Positions 1 through 12,545 are shown, counted from the first letter of the stretch. The stretch is 64,000 bases of DNA from Siphlonurus alternatus (GCA_949825025.1 OX463784.1:22993746-23057745); one strand, 5' to 3'. Notes: generated by a model not told the origin, from the letters alone. Numbers and translations: made by a program.

Positions 1-900
1 GAGAAAAAGAGGCAATTTTTCAATCATTTTATGCTCAATAAAAAGAAAAAATACGTAATCTCGTGTTTTTCCCTCATTATTTCCTCAAAAATGGTTCAAA
101 ATAAGAGGAAAAAAAAAACTAGGGTAAGTTTAAAAGTTAATAAAAATATTTCGATTGATTGATTGGTTTTATTTTGGGGCAATTGACACATTTTGGTCAT
201 GCATGCCCCCTAAAAAATTATTTCAAATCGGTTTTTAAAATGCTTCCTACCTTATATTTTATATTCATTTATACGTAATTTTGTAATTAAAAAAGATTCG
301 TAATGACCTATTTTAAGCAATTCTCATCTAAAAACCTGTACACAGATAAAGATAATAATATAAGAACATTTTGATTAAAACTCAGCAGCATTTTCATATC
401 AAAAATATTTTTTTTACAAACAAAACTAACAATGTTATCTTTAACATTACATATCCTTCTGAAACAAAAACATTACCAGATAGAATATTACAACTCGCAG
501 AACTTCTGCACACAAAAAATTACATTTTTTTTAATACTCCAGCACAAAAGTTAATACCCCTCCTCCTCCTCTGGGAATTTTAGAAGAAGATAAGCACTTT
601 TCAAATTACATACGCTCCTCGGCAAATGTTCTACTCAGCACAAATATAAAGTTATGATGACTCCAGAAATTATGCATAATTCACATTTTTTCCACGTAAT
701 TTCAACATGTTATGGCGTGTAAGAATATCATATCTATGATAAATTAAAAATGAGTATTATAACACTACATTATAAAGTTATGTTACACTTGGGAAATGCA
801 TGAATGTTATAACTGCTTTGTTTGAAATGATGTAATTACACTTTTTTGTATAAAGTACTTTCATTGCAAAGCTTGACCCTAATTATCTTTTTTAATATTT

Positions 901-1125
901 TTTTTTTACAAGGATACACCCCTATATGTGCTTGGAGCTCGAGGCGGGTTAAAAAGTAGAGATAAGGTAAGGAAAGGATAGTGGCCACGGCCTGTTACGC
1001 GTCTCAATATTCTTTGATGTGAGACTAAGGGAACCATGTAAAACTTTAGTCAGGACGGACATCTCTACTTTTTATTAATAAACCAAAGTTATGTCTAAAG
1101 CCTGGGGAACCACACACAAGTACAC
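901..1125 (-). mobile_element. SINE copy related to 32690-32925
   Basis: On the minus strand: GGTTCCCCAGGCTTTAGACA, the core-like AAAGTTTTACATGGTTCCCT, GTAACAGGCCGTGGCCAC and the tail CTCGAGCTCCAAGCAC followed by GGGGTGTATCCTTGT. Same element class as 32690-32925. Confidence 0.6.
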
Positions 1126-2168
1126 ACACTGAAGCCTCCATTGTATATTTTTTTGTCATTCCCTATGCTATCGAGTGAGCGTGTCTGTCGAATTTATCTC
1201 GATGTCAGACTGAACTAACATTCGTGCTGTCTCGAGGTGTATTATAACGAGTGCTGTCTGCCTACTTTGTGATATTCATGGAAGCAAAAGTCGTGTATAG
1301 GAACTGTAGTTAGTTAAAGACAAGGAATTCTGGAAACGATGAAATTTTAAATGCTCGATAGTTTGTGATATCGGAGAATTTTGGAACAAAAATGATTTAT
1401 CGTGGAACTTATATTAATTTCTTGAATATTAATTATCTCAATATATTATTAATTAATTACTAATGACCACAAATATGGTACATATGCTAACTTGATTAAT
1501 TTACACACACTTTATATTAAAAAAATACATATTTAAGGATGAGAAATACCTAATTGGCATTGTTTTCATTATAATTAAAATATCTTATATATTTTTATTA
1601 ATTACCATACATTTCAACGCAAAACATAAACTTTAATATAGGCTTAAATTAAAACGTTTCCTTTACCCACACTATACAGTCCTGTCAGTGATATATTCCT
1701 GCCGGAAGTAGCCGGAAGTATGAAGTTTGTAGATATTCCATTTGTAATTAATTTTTGAAACTTTACAGAGTAGTTTGCAGTAGTAGTAATACTGACTTAT
1801 GTGTGAAATTACAAGACAGAAATATGAACATGAAAACCAAAAAGCCCCAGTTACCACACAAATATTTGACTGTAGTAACACTTGGGTGAAGTCACGAGAC
1901 CGAGCGTAGCTTATCACTCACACGTGACTTGTGATCTTGTCACCCTCCCCAACGTGTTCATCAAGGTGTATTTACATGGGTGACGTAAATGGTCTTGAAG
2001 TTCTTTAAGGTGCGTTTACATAAGCGACGGAATTTTATTTCAAAGAAATTGCCATTTAAGATTTTTCAAAATATTAATGTTAATGTTAAATGATTCAACT
2101 AATGTTTTGTTATTTAAACATTCCATTTTTTATTTCCACATACTTTAAAACAATATAGATTGAAGTAT

Positions 2169-2492
2169 TGGAATATCGACCTCAATTTTTTTTTATTGCA
2201 GAAATGGATAGAGGGTGCAAAGTTATACTACCCTGATTTTTTCAGATTTTTTAGAGACCGACAACTATTTTTTAAAAAATATTAAAAGTTCTTTGTGACG
2301 TCATGAGACACCGCTCCTTAAGAAAAGGATAGGACTTGCCGCCGCGTGACGTCACAAAAAGGACTTTCAATAATTTTTTAAAAATTAAAAATACTTCCAG
2401 GGCTGTAAAAAAATCTGAAAAAATTCAGGGTAGCATAACTTTGCACCCTCTAACCATTATCCATTTCTGCAATAAAAGAGATCGATACTTCA
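2169..2492. mobile_element. Family B hairpin MITE (TGACGTCA type)
   Basis: Arms run from ATATCGACCTCAATTTTT and ATTGCAGAAATGGATAGAGG into a centre with two TGACGTCA sites around GAAAAGGATAGGACTTGCCG. The right arm mirrors it (CCATTTCTGCAATAAA). Full-length family reference copy. Confidence 0.85.
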
Positions 2493-3329
2493 TTTACTAT
2501 TTCAATATAATACAACGGATAATATCATAATATTTCTTTGCTATTTTAGTTTCCATGCATGATCAATAAAACACATTTTTTTTTATCATTGCTCATTATA
2601 TTTTATTATTGCTATTGAACCACTAATTTGTTATATCTTACCCTTCAGGGGTTTTAAATTTAAAAATTCCAACATTTTTGTGCAAGCATGTACTTACTGT
2701 ACACACAAAAGAAACAAAGTAATTATTTGATGAATAAATTTTGAACTGTCAGCTAATTTTTCATCGTTCTTTTTTTAATACAAAATAAATTTACCAGACG
2801 AAAAATAAAAAGTAATTTATTATTGATGCTCAGCAAAATGTAAAAATATGGAGCAAATGCTGACATCGACATGAATAATTGCTTTGTGTTTTTCCAAGTT
2901 ACAATGATAAATTGCTATATTTAAAATTAATTTTTTTATTTTAAACATACACGCATCTCAAATACTTTACACGCATACGAAAATTTATTTACCCGAAGTT
3001 TGAAGGTATATAATATATTTAACTCCAATATACTGTATATAATATTATATGTATGGTAAGTTATATTATATAATAAATGCTAGGCTTTGCATACTGGTAT
3101 TACTTTTTTATAATAAATTTAAGAAGAGTAGACAATATTATCTTACTGGTTGGTAAAAAATTGCAATATAAATTACGTTTAGGAAAATATAAGCATAAAT
3201 TATTATCTGTTTTGCATTTTACGTGTATTTTCTCTTATATTATAATTTCATGTTATTTATAGGCAGATGATGCTAAAACAGTATTATATACAATTCTTAC
3301 GATGTATAACCTACATGACTATTTTTTTG

Positions 3330-3800
3330 CATATATATAGTACTTTGAGGTATGTATTGTAAATTTCTTTTAAATTTTTTGATATCCTCAAAATCGAAGG
3401 GAAAGACGCTGTGACGTCATAGTCATAATGCCCTTTCCCTATAATCCTTGCGTGTTAAATATTTGCGTGACTATGATGTCACAGCGTTTTGCTCCACGAT
3501 TTTAAGGGTTTTGCATGATTTCGCAGCGTATGACAAAAAAAAAAAGAACCTATGCCATCAGCTGTTCGCGCGCACACAGCTTCGTATCGTATGCTGTCGT
3601 ATGATAAGAATTTTAGAACCAGTTCTAAATGAGAAACGTACGATCGTAAGCTTACGATCGTAGAAATAGCGAAATCATGCGATCCTCTGTCTGCGATTGG
3701 CCTTAGAAGGTTCGAAAAAATGTTAAAAAATGACATAACTCGAGGTCCTCTATCCAAATTTGCAACAAAAAAAAATCATGAAGGTTGTCTATTAAAAAAT
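3330..3800. mobile_element. Hairpin repeat with TGACGTCATAGTCAT (Family D), interrupted
   Basis: TTTGAGGTATGTATTGTAAA, CGCTGTGACGTCATAGTCAT and GCGTGACTATGATGTCACAG pair with each other; ATCATGAAGGTTGTCTATT closes the right end. About 200 bp at 3510-3715 with palindromic TACGATCGTAAGCTTACGAT looks like a later insertion. Confidence 0.6.
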
Positions 3801-3909
3801 AGAGTTATTAAAAGCATAACTCTATTAGCTTCAGGCAAATTGTATCATAAATTTCAATTTTTAACGTTATTCTTTCATGCTTCTTAAGGATGAAATTCAG
3901 CCTAGTTAA

Positions 3910-4318
3910 GGCCATTGGGTGTAGCACCGGTAGTTGGCAACACTGACGTATCTTCACCATGTTAATTTTTTATCCTTGCTCCTCGGAGTAAATTTTATGC
4001 TAGAGCTAAGCTGATTGCTGTAGTATCAAGATAATTAGTAGCCCAAGTGCACAATTTGGCTCAATAAAGCCTGATTTAAAGAAAAGTATTTTTTTATATT
4101 TTAGAAAAATGCATGTAAATTTAAAAAATTACTAAAAAATACTTTTCTTTAAATCAGGCTTTATTTAGCCAAATTGTGCACTTGGGCTACTAATTATCTT
4201 GATACTACTGCAATCAGCTTAGCTCTAGCATAAAATTTACTCTGAGGAGCAAGGATAAAAAATTAACATGGTGAAGATACGTCAGTGTTGCCAACTACCG
4301 GTGCTACACCCAATGCCC
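3910..4318. mobile_element. TTAA-flanked foldback element (piggyBac-like target site)
   Basis: A near-perfect inverted repeat with arms of about 185 bp and a loop of about 40 bp. Ends are GGCCATTGGGTGTAGC and GCTACACCCAATGCCC, flanked by TTAA at 3906-3909 and 4319-4322. TTAA duplication is the hallmark of piggyBac-type transposition; the assignment is otherwise inferred. No coding capacity. Confidence 0.8.
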
Positions 4319-4769
4319 TTAAAAAGAAATCAGATTATACTTTTTTGAGAATAAAATTTAAAAAAAATGTATTCTTTTTTATCGAGCGATGTGTTTTTGA
4401 GGTAAAAATACGTCAAAAGATTAGATATAGAAACATTTAAGATGAGTTGAGGATGAAAATTGTCAACCAAAGCTTATAAACTTCTGCAAACTAAAATTTC
4501 TGAAAGCTTTCAGTATATGTTTCATTTGCTAGAAATTCTCAGTCTATATATATATATATTGTAAATATACAGCTTAGCAAACAAACTTCAGAGTTACAAA
4601 TATTACCAGCATTGCTTTTAGCTTTAGTTTGTATTGTGATTCATCCTATATCTCATCTTATACACTTCAGGACCCCACGAACGTTTGATATGCTGCTACT
4701 TGAAAAGACAAAGAGATACAGATTTACAATTTTGAGTGAGATAAGAAAAGCATTCAGTCTGGCCATTTA

Positions 4770-5283
4770 GTTAAAAAATTACATCTTCAACTTATTTGTC
4801 TAAACCTAATCTTATTGAGGGATTTTTACTCCACTTTAGACTCGATTTTTATCCCGGGTTAAATCAAGTACTAAACCTGGTGCTAAAACAAGGGTTAAAC
4901 ATGATACTAAATAATGTGGGCTAAATTGGTGCTAACGTATATGTATAACATTACTTTGCACTGATTTAGCCTATATTTTTAGAATCATGTGTAGCCCCTG
5001 AATTTATCAATACTCGATTCAACCTGTACGGGATAAAAATCGAGGTTAAAAAGGAACGAAAGTGCTTTGTGAATGTCCCCCACTCTGTCCTTTTACCTCA
5101 GAAATTCATCTCATTTCATCCTCGTTTAAAGTCAGGATAAAAAAGGCAAATATTTTCTAATATTTCATGCTCAATAAGACGAAAGAAGATGAAATCTCGC
5201 CCTTTTTCCACTAAAATGGTACTAAAAGATGAGGAAAGACATTAAAAGTGAATAAAACATGAAAATTATTTCAACCCGGTATC
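4770..5283 (+). mobile_element. Family A MITE carrying the 4816 Family C element
   Basis: TTAAAAAATTACATCTTCAA at left, AAAATTATTTCAACCCGG at right. Partial copies in the same class: 1-130 (+), 4380-4460 (-), 5850-6112 (+), 17107-17215 (+), 22857-22937 (+), 25545-25772 (-), 27176-27413 (+) and 63500-63683 (+). Confidence 0.7.
4816..5082. mobile_element. Family C variant nested in a Family A copy, degenerate
   Basis: The left end GAGGGATTTTTACTCC is worn; the right end GTGCTTTGTGAATGTCCCCC is clear. The interior has CTCGATTTTTATCCCGGG on one side and GGGATAAAAATCGAGG on the other. Interrupts Family A after CCTAATCTTATT. Confidence 0.7.
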
Positions 5284-6256
5284 CCACAACATAAATTTAT
5301 AGTTAACGTATGCCTACATAATATATAGATGTCTATACAAATAGAGTAAAGTTCATAACGTCCCGAGGTGTAGATATACAAGAGACTGTCGTAAAGAGGC
5401 ATTTCCGCCTCGAGAAAGTACGCAACAGCTTGTAGAATGTATAGAAGATGTTAATATTCAGAACTTGTAAGCAAAGTTTTGATTTTATATATAACATCTT
5501 AGAAGACAAAGTTTGGTGAAAACGTTTAGAGAGAGAGAGAGAGTTTGAAGCAAATCATTAATACGTAAAATGTAATAAGCTGGACATTTAATATGTATGT
5601 AATGTACATTGCCGAGTATTGAATGGAAAGCATTGAAGCAGAACAAGCTTTTCTTTACACAACTAAAAGTACGTAAAATTCTCAAATGTAAATTGTGTGT
5701 GTGGTTCAAAACTTGTCCCACATAATTAATATGAAGCATATAAAATTAAATTTTATTATTTAAATATATTTAGTACTTAATTAATTATACTAAACTGAAG
5801 TTTTCTATTTAATATTAATTACTGTTAGTGAGCTTTTCCTATAGTTGAAAATTGTTATCTTAAACTCATCCTTAACGCGTATAATCTATTAATTACGTAT
5901 TTTGAGTCCCATAAAACATCTTATTTCTTCTACGTTAAAAGTTATATATGATAAAATGGTGACTGTATCTAGAATTTTATTCTCAGTAAAAGGAAAGTCT
6001 AAGTATTTTTTTTCCTCTAAAATGGTATATTATATAATAGGAAGAAAAAAGATGAGGATAGACGTAAAAAGAAAAGAAAATACGAAATTTATTTCAACTC
6101 GATTTAGCTGAACCTACAGTCTAACTGATGTAATGTTATAACTGCACGAAAGAAGCCAGAAATAAAATGATTTTTTAACTGAAATATGAACATGAAAAAT
6201 CTAAAACTTTACAAATTGTTTGAAATTCCAAATATAAATCTAATGCTAAGTTTCAG

Positions 6257-6397
6257 TGGGGGGTCTTCAAATAACACCACATAACCTAAACTTAGCCTAT
6301 AAGACTGTCTTAGCGCAACAATAAAGAATACACTATAACTATAAGACTGTCTTAATTTTAGGATTGTTGTAATTTGTGTTATTTGAAGACCCCCCGC
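6257..6397. mobile_element. 141-bp MITE with GGGGGGTCTTCAAATAACAC ends
   Basis: Left GTGGGGGGTCTTCAAATAAC and right GTTATTTGAAGACCCCCCGC pair. Two direct copies of ATAAGACTGTCTTA inside. Confidence 0.75.
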
Positions 6398-6961
6398 AGG
6401 TTCCGAACTAAACTAGAATGTCCAGAAAACTTGTATATCTGGCTTGTTTTGGTGTTAATCTTACATTGCTTGACCTGCTTAACCGTATGGTTTATAACCG
6501 TGGTTATCTTCCTTCGTTACTATAGCACCGAATACTTTTAACTTCCAAATTCAATGTGTGCTCTAAAACTGTGATTTACTCGATTTGTAAAAATATTCTG
6601 AAGACGGAAATGTCGTGCTGTTATCAACATTGTGACGTCACTAACCCCACGACTTCCTCTCTCAGCCACAATAAAACCAACCAACGTTGTAATTATCACC
6701 ACGTTTAATTAAACTCAAATCAGAGCTTTTCACTTCAGTTGGCCACGTGATTTCTTCTCGATTTTTAATCAGAGAACGTGTAAATTTTAAATCACCACAC
6801 AAATTGGTAAGAATTTTAGTTATTACAATTTTTGTATGAAAACCAAGTTTGTTAAAATTTAAGCTATTAAAAAATAATATTTAAAAAAAAAGTTGTAATA
6901 AAATTTTATTCATTTTTTAATTGATATAAAATTTTTGTTAGATATTAAAGTATAATATATG

Positions 6962-7280
6962 TAGTATTGACATTAATTTTCTTTATTGCAGAAATGGATA
7001 GAGGGTGCAAAGTTATGGTACCCTGATTTTTTTCAGATTTTTTAAAAGCCCGGGAAGTATTATTAAAAAATTATTGAAAGTCCTTTTTGTGACGTCACGC
7101 GGCGGCAAGTCCTATCTTTTTCTTAAGAAGCGGCGTCTCGTGACGTCACAAAAACAACTTTCAATAATTTTTTAAAAATACTTCCCGGGCTCTAAAAAAT
7201 CTGAAAAAAATCAGGGTAGCATAACTTTGTACCCTCGATCCATTTCTGCAATAAAAAAAAAAAATCAGGTCAATACTCCA
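6962..7280. mobile_element. Family B hairpin MITE (TGACGTCA type)
   Basis: ATTGCAGAAATGGATAGAGG at left, CCATTTCTGCAATAAA at right, and two TGACGTCA flanking the GCGGCGGCAAGTCCTATC centre. Confidence 0.85.
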
Positions 7281-8052
7281 TTATATAACAATAAAAGTTG
7301 CAGCCAAATTCAAAGGTATGAAGCACTATAAATCCACCATCATCATTGTCGAAGTACATGTTACATAATAAAGTAGTTCATTACATTTAAATATTACAAG
7401 GTACTATAATTAAGTAAGCATTTAAACAAGATAGCAGTCTTAATTCATAACAAACTTGGCATCTAGATATTTGTCTTCATGTTTTTTAGTTTGTTTCACA
7501 TATTTTATTACTTGTTATGGAGGTGTGTAAAAAAAATATATATATTTGCCAATTTATTTTTTACTATCCCTGAGTTAGAGTATAGGCATAAAAAAAAATC
7601 TCTATTGTGCAAAAATAATTGCGTTCATCCAATTAATTTCCAAAATGTGACGGATTTTTGTTATTTTTATTTCATATTATTATGCAGACTATATTCAAGA
7701 ATATGCAAAATATTTAACATTTAGAAGACCTGCGGTAAAAATTCAATTTCAAAATTCACACAGTGTTCAATTTTTAATGACGTATACAACACAGAATCAT
7801 GAAGCCTTTTGAATGAATCAAGCTAGGTTTATTATAAAGTATGCTGTCAAAATAATAATGTATTTTCTTTTCAAATTTAAAAATAATGACTTAATTAAGC
7901 TTTTTATTATGACAAAAATGGCAAATATCAAAATAATATCAATTACTTAAAAATTTATACTATTTGCATGATATTGAATGCACAGATTTACGATTTAAAA
8001 ACATTTTTTCCCTACGCATTACGAAGGGGGGGGGGTAGGGGGGATCAGACAC

Positions 8053-8424
8053 ATGGTTAAATCCCTAATAGTTAATGAAAATTTGTGTACTCAAAATTTC
8101 TATTTTATTTTGCAGATTTTTTTTTTAATTTTTTTATTAGTTATTTTGTATTTGTTAATTTTGACTCTCTTAATAAATTTATGTTTAAATATTAATCTAA
8201 ATTTAGTATATAATTATTACATTGAGTTTATACTACAAAATTTTTACAGACTGCCAAAGTATATGGTGATATTCGAATATCGACATTCAAATCATATGAC
8301 AGAATACATCAGTGCGGATAATAATGGTCTTGTATATCATATTTCAAATTCAAACGTAACCATCTGGACTGAAGAAGTGTTCGATATTTCACAACACGAG
8401 GACATATTTCGCAATATAACTTGA
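8053..8424 (+). other. Unrecognised 123-codon open frame, probably not a gene
   Basis: The first 60 codons are low-complexity Leu/Ile/Asn from AT-rich DNA. The last 58 (from RLPKYMVIFEYRHSN to TEEVFDISQHEDIF) are more mixed and follow TTTTTACAG, which could be an acceptor. No family is recognised. A random open frame or decayed repeat is the likeliest reading. Confidence 0.15.
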
Positions 8425-8546
8425 CACTTGCGATGAATACGAACGAGTCGTTTTACCACGCATGCAGTTTGTGTATGCGTGGGTGAAATTCTAGAAATGT
8501 ATCACCAAAAATATCGATATTTTTCTTCATAATGTTAACTAAAGAG

Positions 8547-8890
8547 TACCATGTTACGTGGCGCAGTGCGTTTGACCGGGTCTCGTCAGATCACCGAAGT
8601 CAAGCAACGCCAAGTGTGTTTAATTGTTGGATAGGTGACAATTTTCAACAAAAACACGTTGAACAGAGTTAAATCATTGTGGTTTTTTACCATGTGGTTC
8701 CCCTGGCTTTGGACCATTAATTTTCGTTGAAAACAAGCTGTCCATTCTGGCTGAGGTTTCCACGTTTCCCTCAGTCACAGGCAAATGCCAGGATGGATTG
8801 CAAGTCCATGGCTGTCCTCGTTCCAGAAGAGCCCACAAAACGCTCAAGTTAAAGTTTCGGAAGGTTGAGGTTAAAATATTATTGAGTAAT
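8547..8890 (+). mobile_element. 5S rRNA-derived SINE
   Basis: The head at about 8547-8640 matches 5S rRNA in order: TCTCGTCAGATCACCGAAG (5S TCTCGTC.GATC.CCGAAG), then the A-box-like AAGCAACGCCAAGTGTG, then the C-box-like TTAATTGTTGGATAGGTGAC. Together these are the internal RNA polymerase III promoter region. It is followed by an unrelated body with CCCCTGGCTTTGGACC and the core GAGGTTTCCACGTTTCCCTC, ending in AT-rich sequence. The head is diverged and lacks a normal 5S end, so this is a retroposon rather than a 5S gene. Confidence 0.8.
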
Positions 8891-9175
8891 TATATAATAA
8901 GTAGAAGTACCCAATTTTGGTTTAATTTAAATATTTTTTCTTTGTAATCAATAATTTGCTGACAATCCTAACTGAGGTTTCCATGGTTCCCTCAGTCACA
9001 GCTGGTAAAGTTCTAAGATTTGTTTCTATACAGGCTATAATGGATGCCTTGGTTTAAAAAGGGATATACAAAATCCTAAGCAAGTTTAATTAAATTAGAT
9101 TCACTAAGATTTTGGAATTATAATATATAGTATGTAATGCTATTTGTGAAAAGTAAAGTACCGGCCTTAGATTAG

Positions 9176-9179
<4 letters not shown>

Positions 9180-9235
<56 letters not shown>
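9180..9235. repeat. (AT)n microsatellite
   Basis: Pure AT run. Similar tracts at 26621-26691 and 60538-60590. Confidence 0.95.
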
Positions 9236-9238
<3 letters not shown>

Positions 9239-9269
9239 TATATGAATATATATATGTGTGTGTGTGTGG

Positions 9270-9590
9270 GTAATTAATAATAAAATTACCTTGAAAAAAC
9301 TGAACTGTCACCCTCGCTGATAGTTTAGAATTTTAACACGATACACTTAAAACACTTGCAGACACAGAAACACGTGCACAGTTAAAATATAAAATCACAT
9401 TAGTATATTCTTTCGGCAACTTTTAAACTGTCGCCATCATCAGAAAGAATATACTAATGTGATTTTATATTTTAACTGTGCACGTGTTTCTGTGTGTGCA
9501 AGTGTTTTAAGTGTATCGTGTTAAAGTGTAAACTATCAGCGAGGGTGACAGTTCAGTTCTTAATTTCAAGGTTATTTTATTATTAATTAC
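9270..9590. repeat. Long inverted repeat (about 145-bp arms)
   Basis: GTAATTAATAATAAAATTAC, GAACTGTCACCCTCGCTGAT and CACATTAGTATATTCTTTC in the left arm are mirrored in the right arm around a loop near TTCGGCAACTTTTAAACTG. Only a few mismatches, so recent. Unrelated to the other families here. Confidence 0.85.
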
Positions 9591-9992
9591 TCTTACATAT
9601 ATAATATGTATAATTAAATAAATATACCTACATAATCTTGTAAGTATAATATATATTAAGACCATATAATAAAGAATGTTAAGACATAGAACACTGTTTT
9701 ATTTTAATATATAATGACTATAACTCGTAATGTAATATTTTATTTAATTAATTAAAAATAAATAATGAGAACACTTTTGTATAGAAACTAGGTTATGAAA
9801 TTGTATTTTCTTCTACAATTAAAAAAATTTCAACACCTATTATTATAACATTTGAAAACCTCTATTATACACATTCCAGTAACCTTTAGCAAATAAAAAT
9901 TATGTATATACACCAAGTATATAGCAAAGTGCTAGACCTAGATTCGTCTTCTCTCATTACTGTTTTATACAGAGTGCACTATAACGAGGGTG

Positions 9993-10207
<215 letters not shown>

Positions 10208-10495
10208 GAGAGAAAGATACAGAGATCTAGAGAGCAAGATGGAGAGAGAGAGGATAGCATTGTTATTACGACATGTATCTAAAGTTAGCTCAAGGAGTGA
10301 ACGAACCAGCTGGTAGCTTGTTAGCTGCACACAGAGATGATGCAACTCCAGAGAGTGCACCAAGTGTGTAGGTGAGGAATGGTTAAGTGCTTCTTCATAG
10401 AGCTGCTACCTTTTAAATGATCTCTCTAAGTCATAAACAATGGAAATATAATATGGTTCTTTCACCTGCAAGGTTAAGGGGGTTAAAAGAACCCT

Positions 10496-10766
10496 ATCCT
10501 AGTTGAAAAATTACATCTTAAACTCATCCTTTAAACGTCTAAACCTAATCTTTTTATCTCTTAAAAACATCCTATTTCCTCTTCGCTCAAAGTGAGGATG
10601 AAATGAAGATAATATTTTTAATATTTTATGATGCGTAATAAGAGGAATGAAGACGTAATCTCGTCTATTTTCCTCTAAAATGGTACAAAATAGGAGGAAA
10701 TTAGACGAGGAGAGAGCTTAAATAGTGAATGAAGAATAAAATATGAAATTTAATTCAACTCGGGTT
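10496..10766 (+). mobile_element. Family A MITE, full length
   Basis: Starts CCTAGTTGAAAAATTACATC, carries CTAAACCTAATCTTTTTA, TTTTCCTCTAAAATGGT and GACGAGGAGAGAGCTTAA, and ends TTCAACTCGGG. The ends form an imperfect inverted repeat CC(T/G)AGTTGAAA. Confidence 0.8.
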
Positions 10767-10937
10767 GGTTGAATGTTTTTTATTTATGTTTTTTTTTTAA
10801 CTCATCCTTAACATACAAACCTACATACAAATTAGAATCTAATTTCTTCCTCGCAAAAAATGAGAATATTTATATTGAAGATATAATTTCTAAGTTTTCG
10901 TTTTTTGTACTGGTATTTGAACTCACAATTAACCTTC

Positions 10938-11192
10938 CCCTAGTTGAAAACTACGTCTTCAACTCATCATTACACGTCTAAAACTAATATTATAACGTCT
11001 TAACGTCAAAAACACATCTTATTTCCTCCTCGCTCAAAGTGAGTATGAAATGGAAACAATATTTTATACCGAATTAGAGGAAAGAATATATACGTAATCT
11101 TGATTTTTTTCCCCCTGGAAAACGATGCAAATAGGAGGGAAAAATGAGGAGAAGGGACGTTAAAAGTGAATAAATTTTCAACTCTCCTATGT
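10938..11192 (+). mobile_element. Family A MITE
   Basis: CCCCTAGTTGAAAACTACGT through TTTTCAACTCTCC. Next to two other copies (10496 and 11334). Confidence 0.8.
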
Positions 11193-11333
11193 TTATACAA
11201 TTCAGTAAGCTACCACTGTTCCATCGCGTTTTGTATAAAACAGTAGTTTCTCCAAATAATGATGTAAATACATTTCCTTGAACAGGTGTACACTTCATTA
11301 AAATAAAAATGTCTGATCCGGCCATGTTATCCC

Positions 11334-11578
11334 GAGTTGAAATAAATTTCATCTTTTAATCGCTCTCTCCTCATCTAATTTCCTCCTGTTTTGCACCATT
11401 TTAGAGGAAAAAAGACGAGATTACGTCTTCTTTTTTCTTATTGAGCATAAAATGTTAGAAATATTGTCTCCATTTCATCTTCAGTTTGAGCAAAGACGAA
11501 AGAAGATGTGTTTTTGATGTAAAAAGATTAGGTTTAGACGTGTAAAGGATGAGTTGAAGACGTAATTTTTCAACTAGG
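11334..11578 (-). mobile_element. Family A MITE, inverted
   Basis: CCGAGTTGAAATAAATTTCA at left, TAATTTTTCAACTAGGGG at right. Interior well conserved (TTTTGCACCATTTTAGAGG). Confidence 0.8.
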
Positions 11579-11949
11579 GGGAAAAATACAAATAATTTTA
11601 TTCTACTTCATCATAATGCCAAGCTTGTTTTAAGTTGATAGTAAACAAAGATGGCTAATGGAGGTAGCTTGCAAGTTCGCTATAATGGTACATTTCATTC
11701 TTTACGTCTAAGTCTATGTGTAGTACATCATCATTAATAGAGGATGTGGAGTAATAAATTTAATATTATGACATGTAAAAAATATGCACTTAAAATAATA
11801 TAGCAATATTTCCTTGCTGGATGTCATGGTAATATATTTTTATTAAAAAAATTTTATATTAAAAATATACTGGCGAATGGTATTAAAATTTGTAATATAC
11901 ACAGATCAAAAGATTCCCCTGTCTCAGTATATAGAAAAATATATATTTT

Positions 11950-12010
11950 TTTAAATTTTACAAGGATACACCCCAATGAGCTTGCAGCTCTCGAGGCGGG
12001 GTAATATATA
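11950..12010 (-). mobile_element. SINE tail fragment
   Basis: On the minus strand, CCCCGCCTCGAGAGCTGCAA then GGGGTGTATCCTTGTAAAAT, matching the 3' ends at 901-1125 and 32880-32925. A further tail fragment, plus strand, is at about 34950-34995. Confidence 0.55.
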
Positions 12011-12171
12011 ATGAGTAATATAAGGTGTTTAACCAAGAAAGGGTGGGGGGTCGATCGGCCAAGGGGATCCAAGGTGCCAAAATACATTGAAGGTGTTACA
12101 CCCTCCACCTGTCACCTCCTTCCTACCCCAAATTTAACATTGCAGCGTTCCCTCTCCCAGAGATTTTCAAA

Positions 12172-12545
12172 TATATACGTAGCGTAGTGGTTTGATCTCT
12201 GCCTATCGCTCGGGAGACCCAGGATCGCTTCCTGCCTTGGCTCAGGTGACTTTTCGTCACTTCGAGTTGAGGTATGGCAGCGTGTTCTGGTAAGTTCCCG
12301 AGTGACGGCATGTATGTTCTTCCACTATACTGCCTGTATTCGGGAGGTGCCGAAGGTCGTTCCCTTTGGTATCGTCTGCCTCGATGATGGTTTTTTGTGG
12401 TTTTCCATCGTCACTCCCAGGCAAATGCCGGGGCAGTTCCTAACACAAGGCCACAGCCGCCTTCTTTCCTATCAATGTTTGAATGCTTACACTAATAGCA
12501 GAATATGCTGTAGTAAGCTAACATTGTAATAAAAATAAATAAACA
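12172..12545 (+). mobile_element. tRNA-derived SINE
   Basis: A polymerase III A box, TAGCGTAGTGG (12180-12190), and a B box, GGATCGCTTCC (12222-12232), have tRNA-like spacing. The body that follows (CCCAGGCAAATGCCGGGGCA and ACAAGGCCACAGCCGCC) is typical of arthropod SINEs, and the tail is TAATAAAAATAAATAAAC. No tRNA cloverleaf is kept. Confidence 0.75.

Noticed and set aside
8053..8424. A membrane protein gene
   Set aside because: The apparent hydrophobic segment comes from T-rich DNA; no start context, family match or neighbouring exon supports it.
8547..8640. Functional 5S rRNA gene
   Set aside because: The 5' and 3' ends of 5S are missing and internal positions have diverged; it runs into a SINE body.
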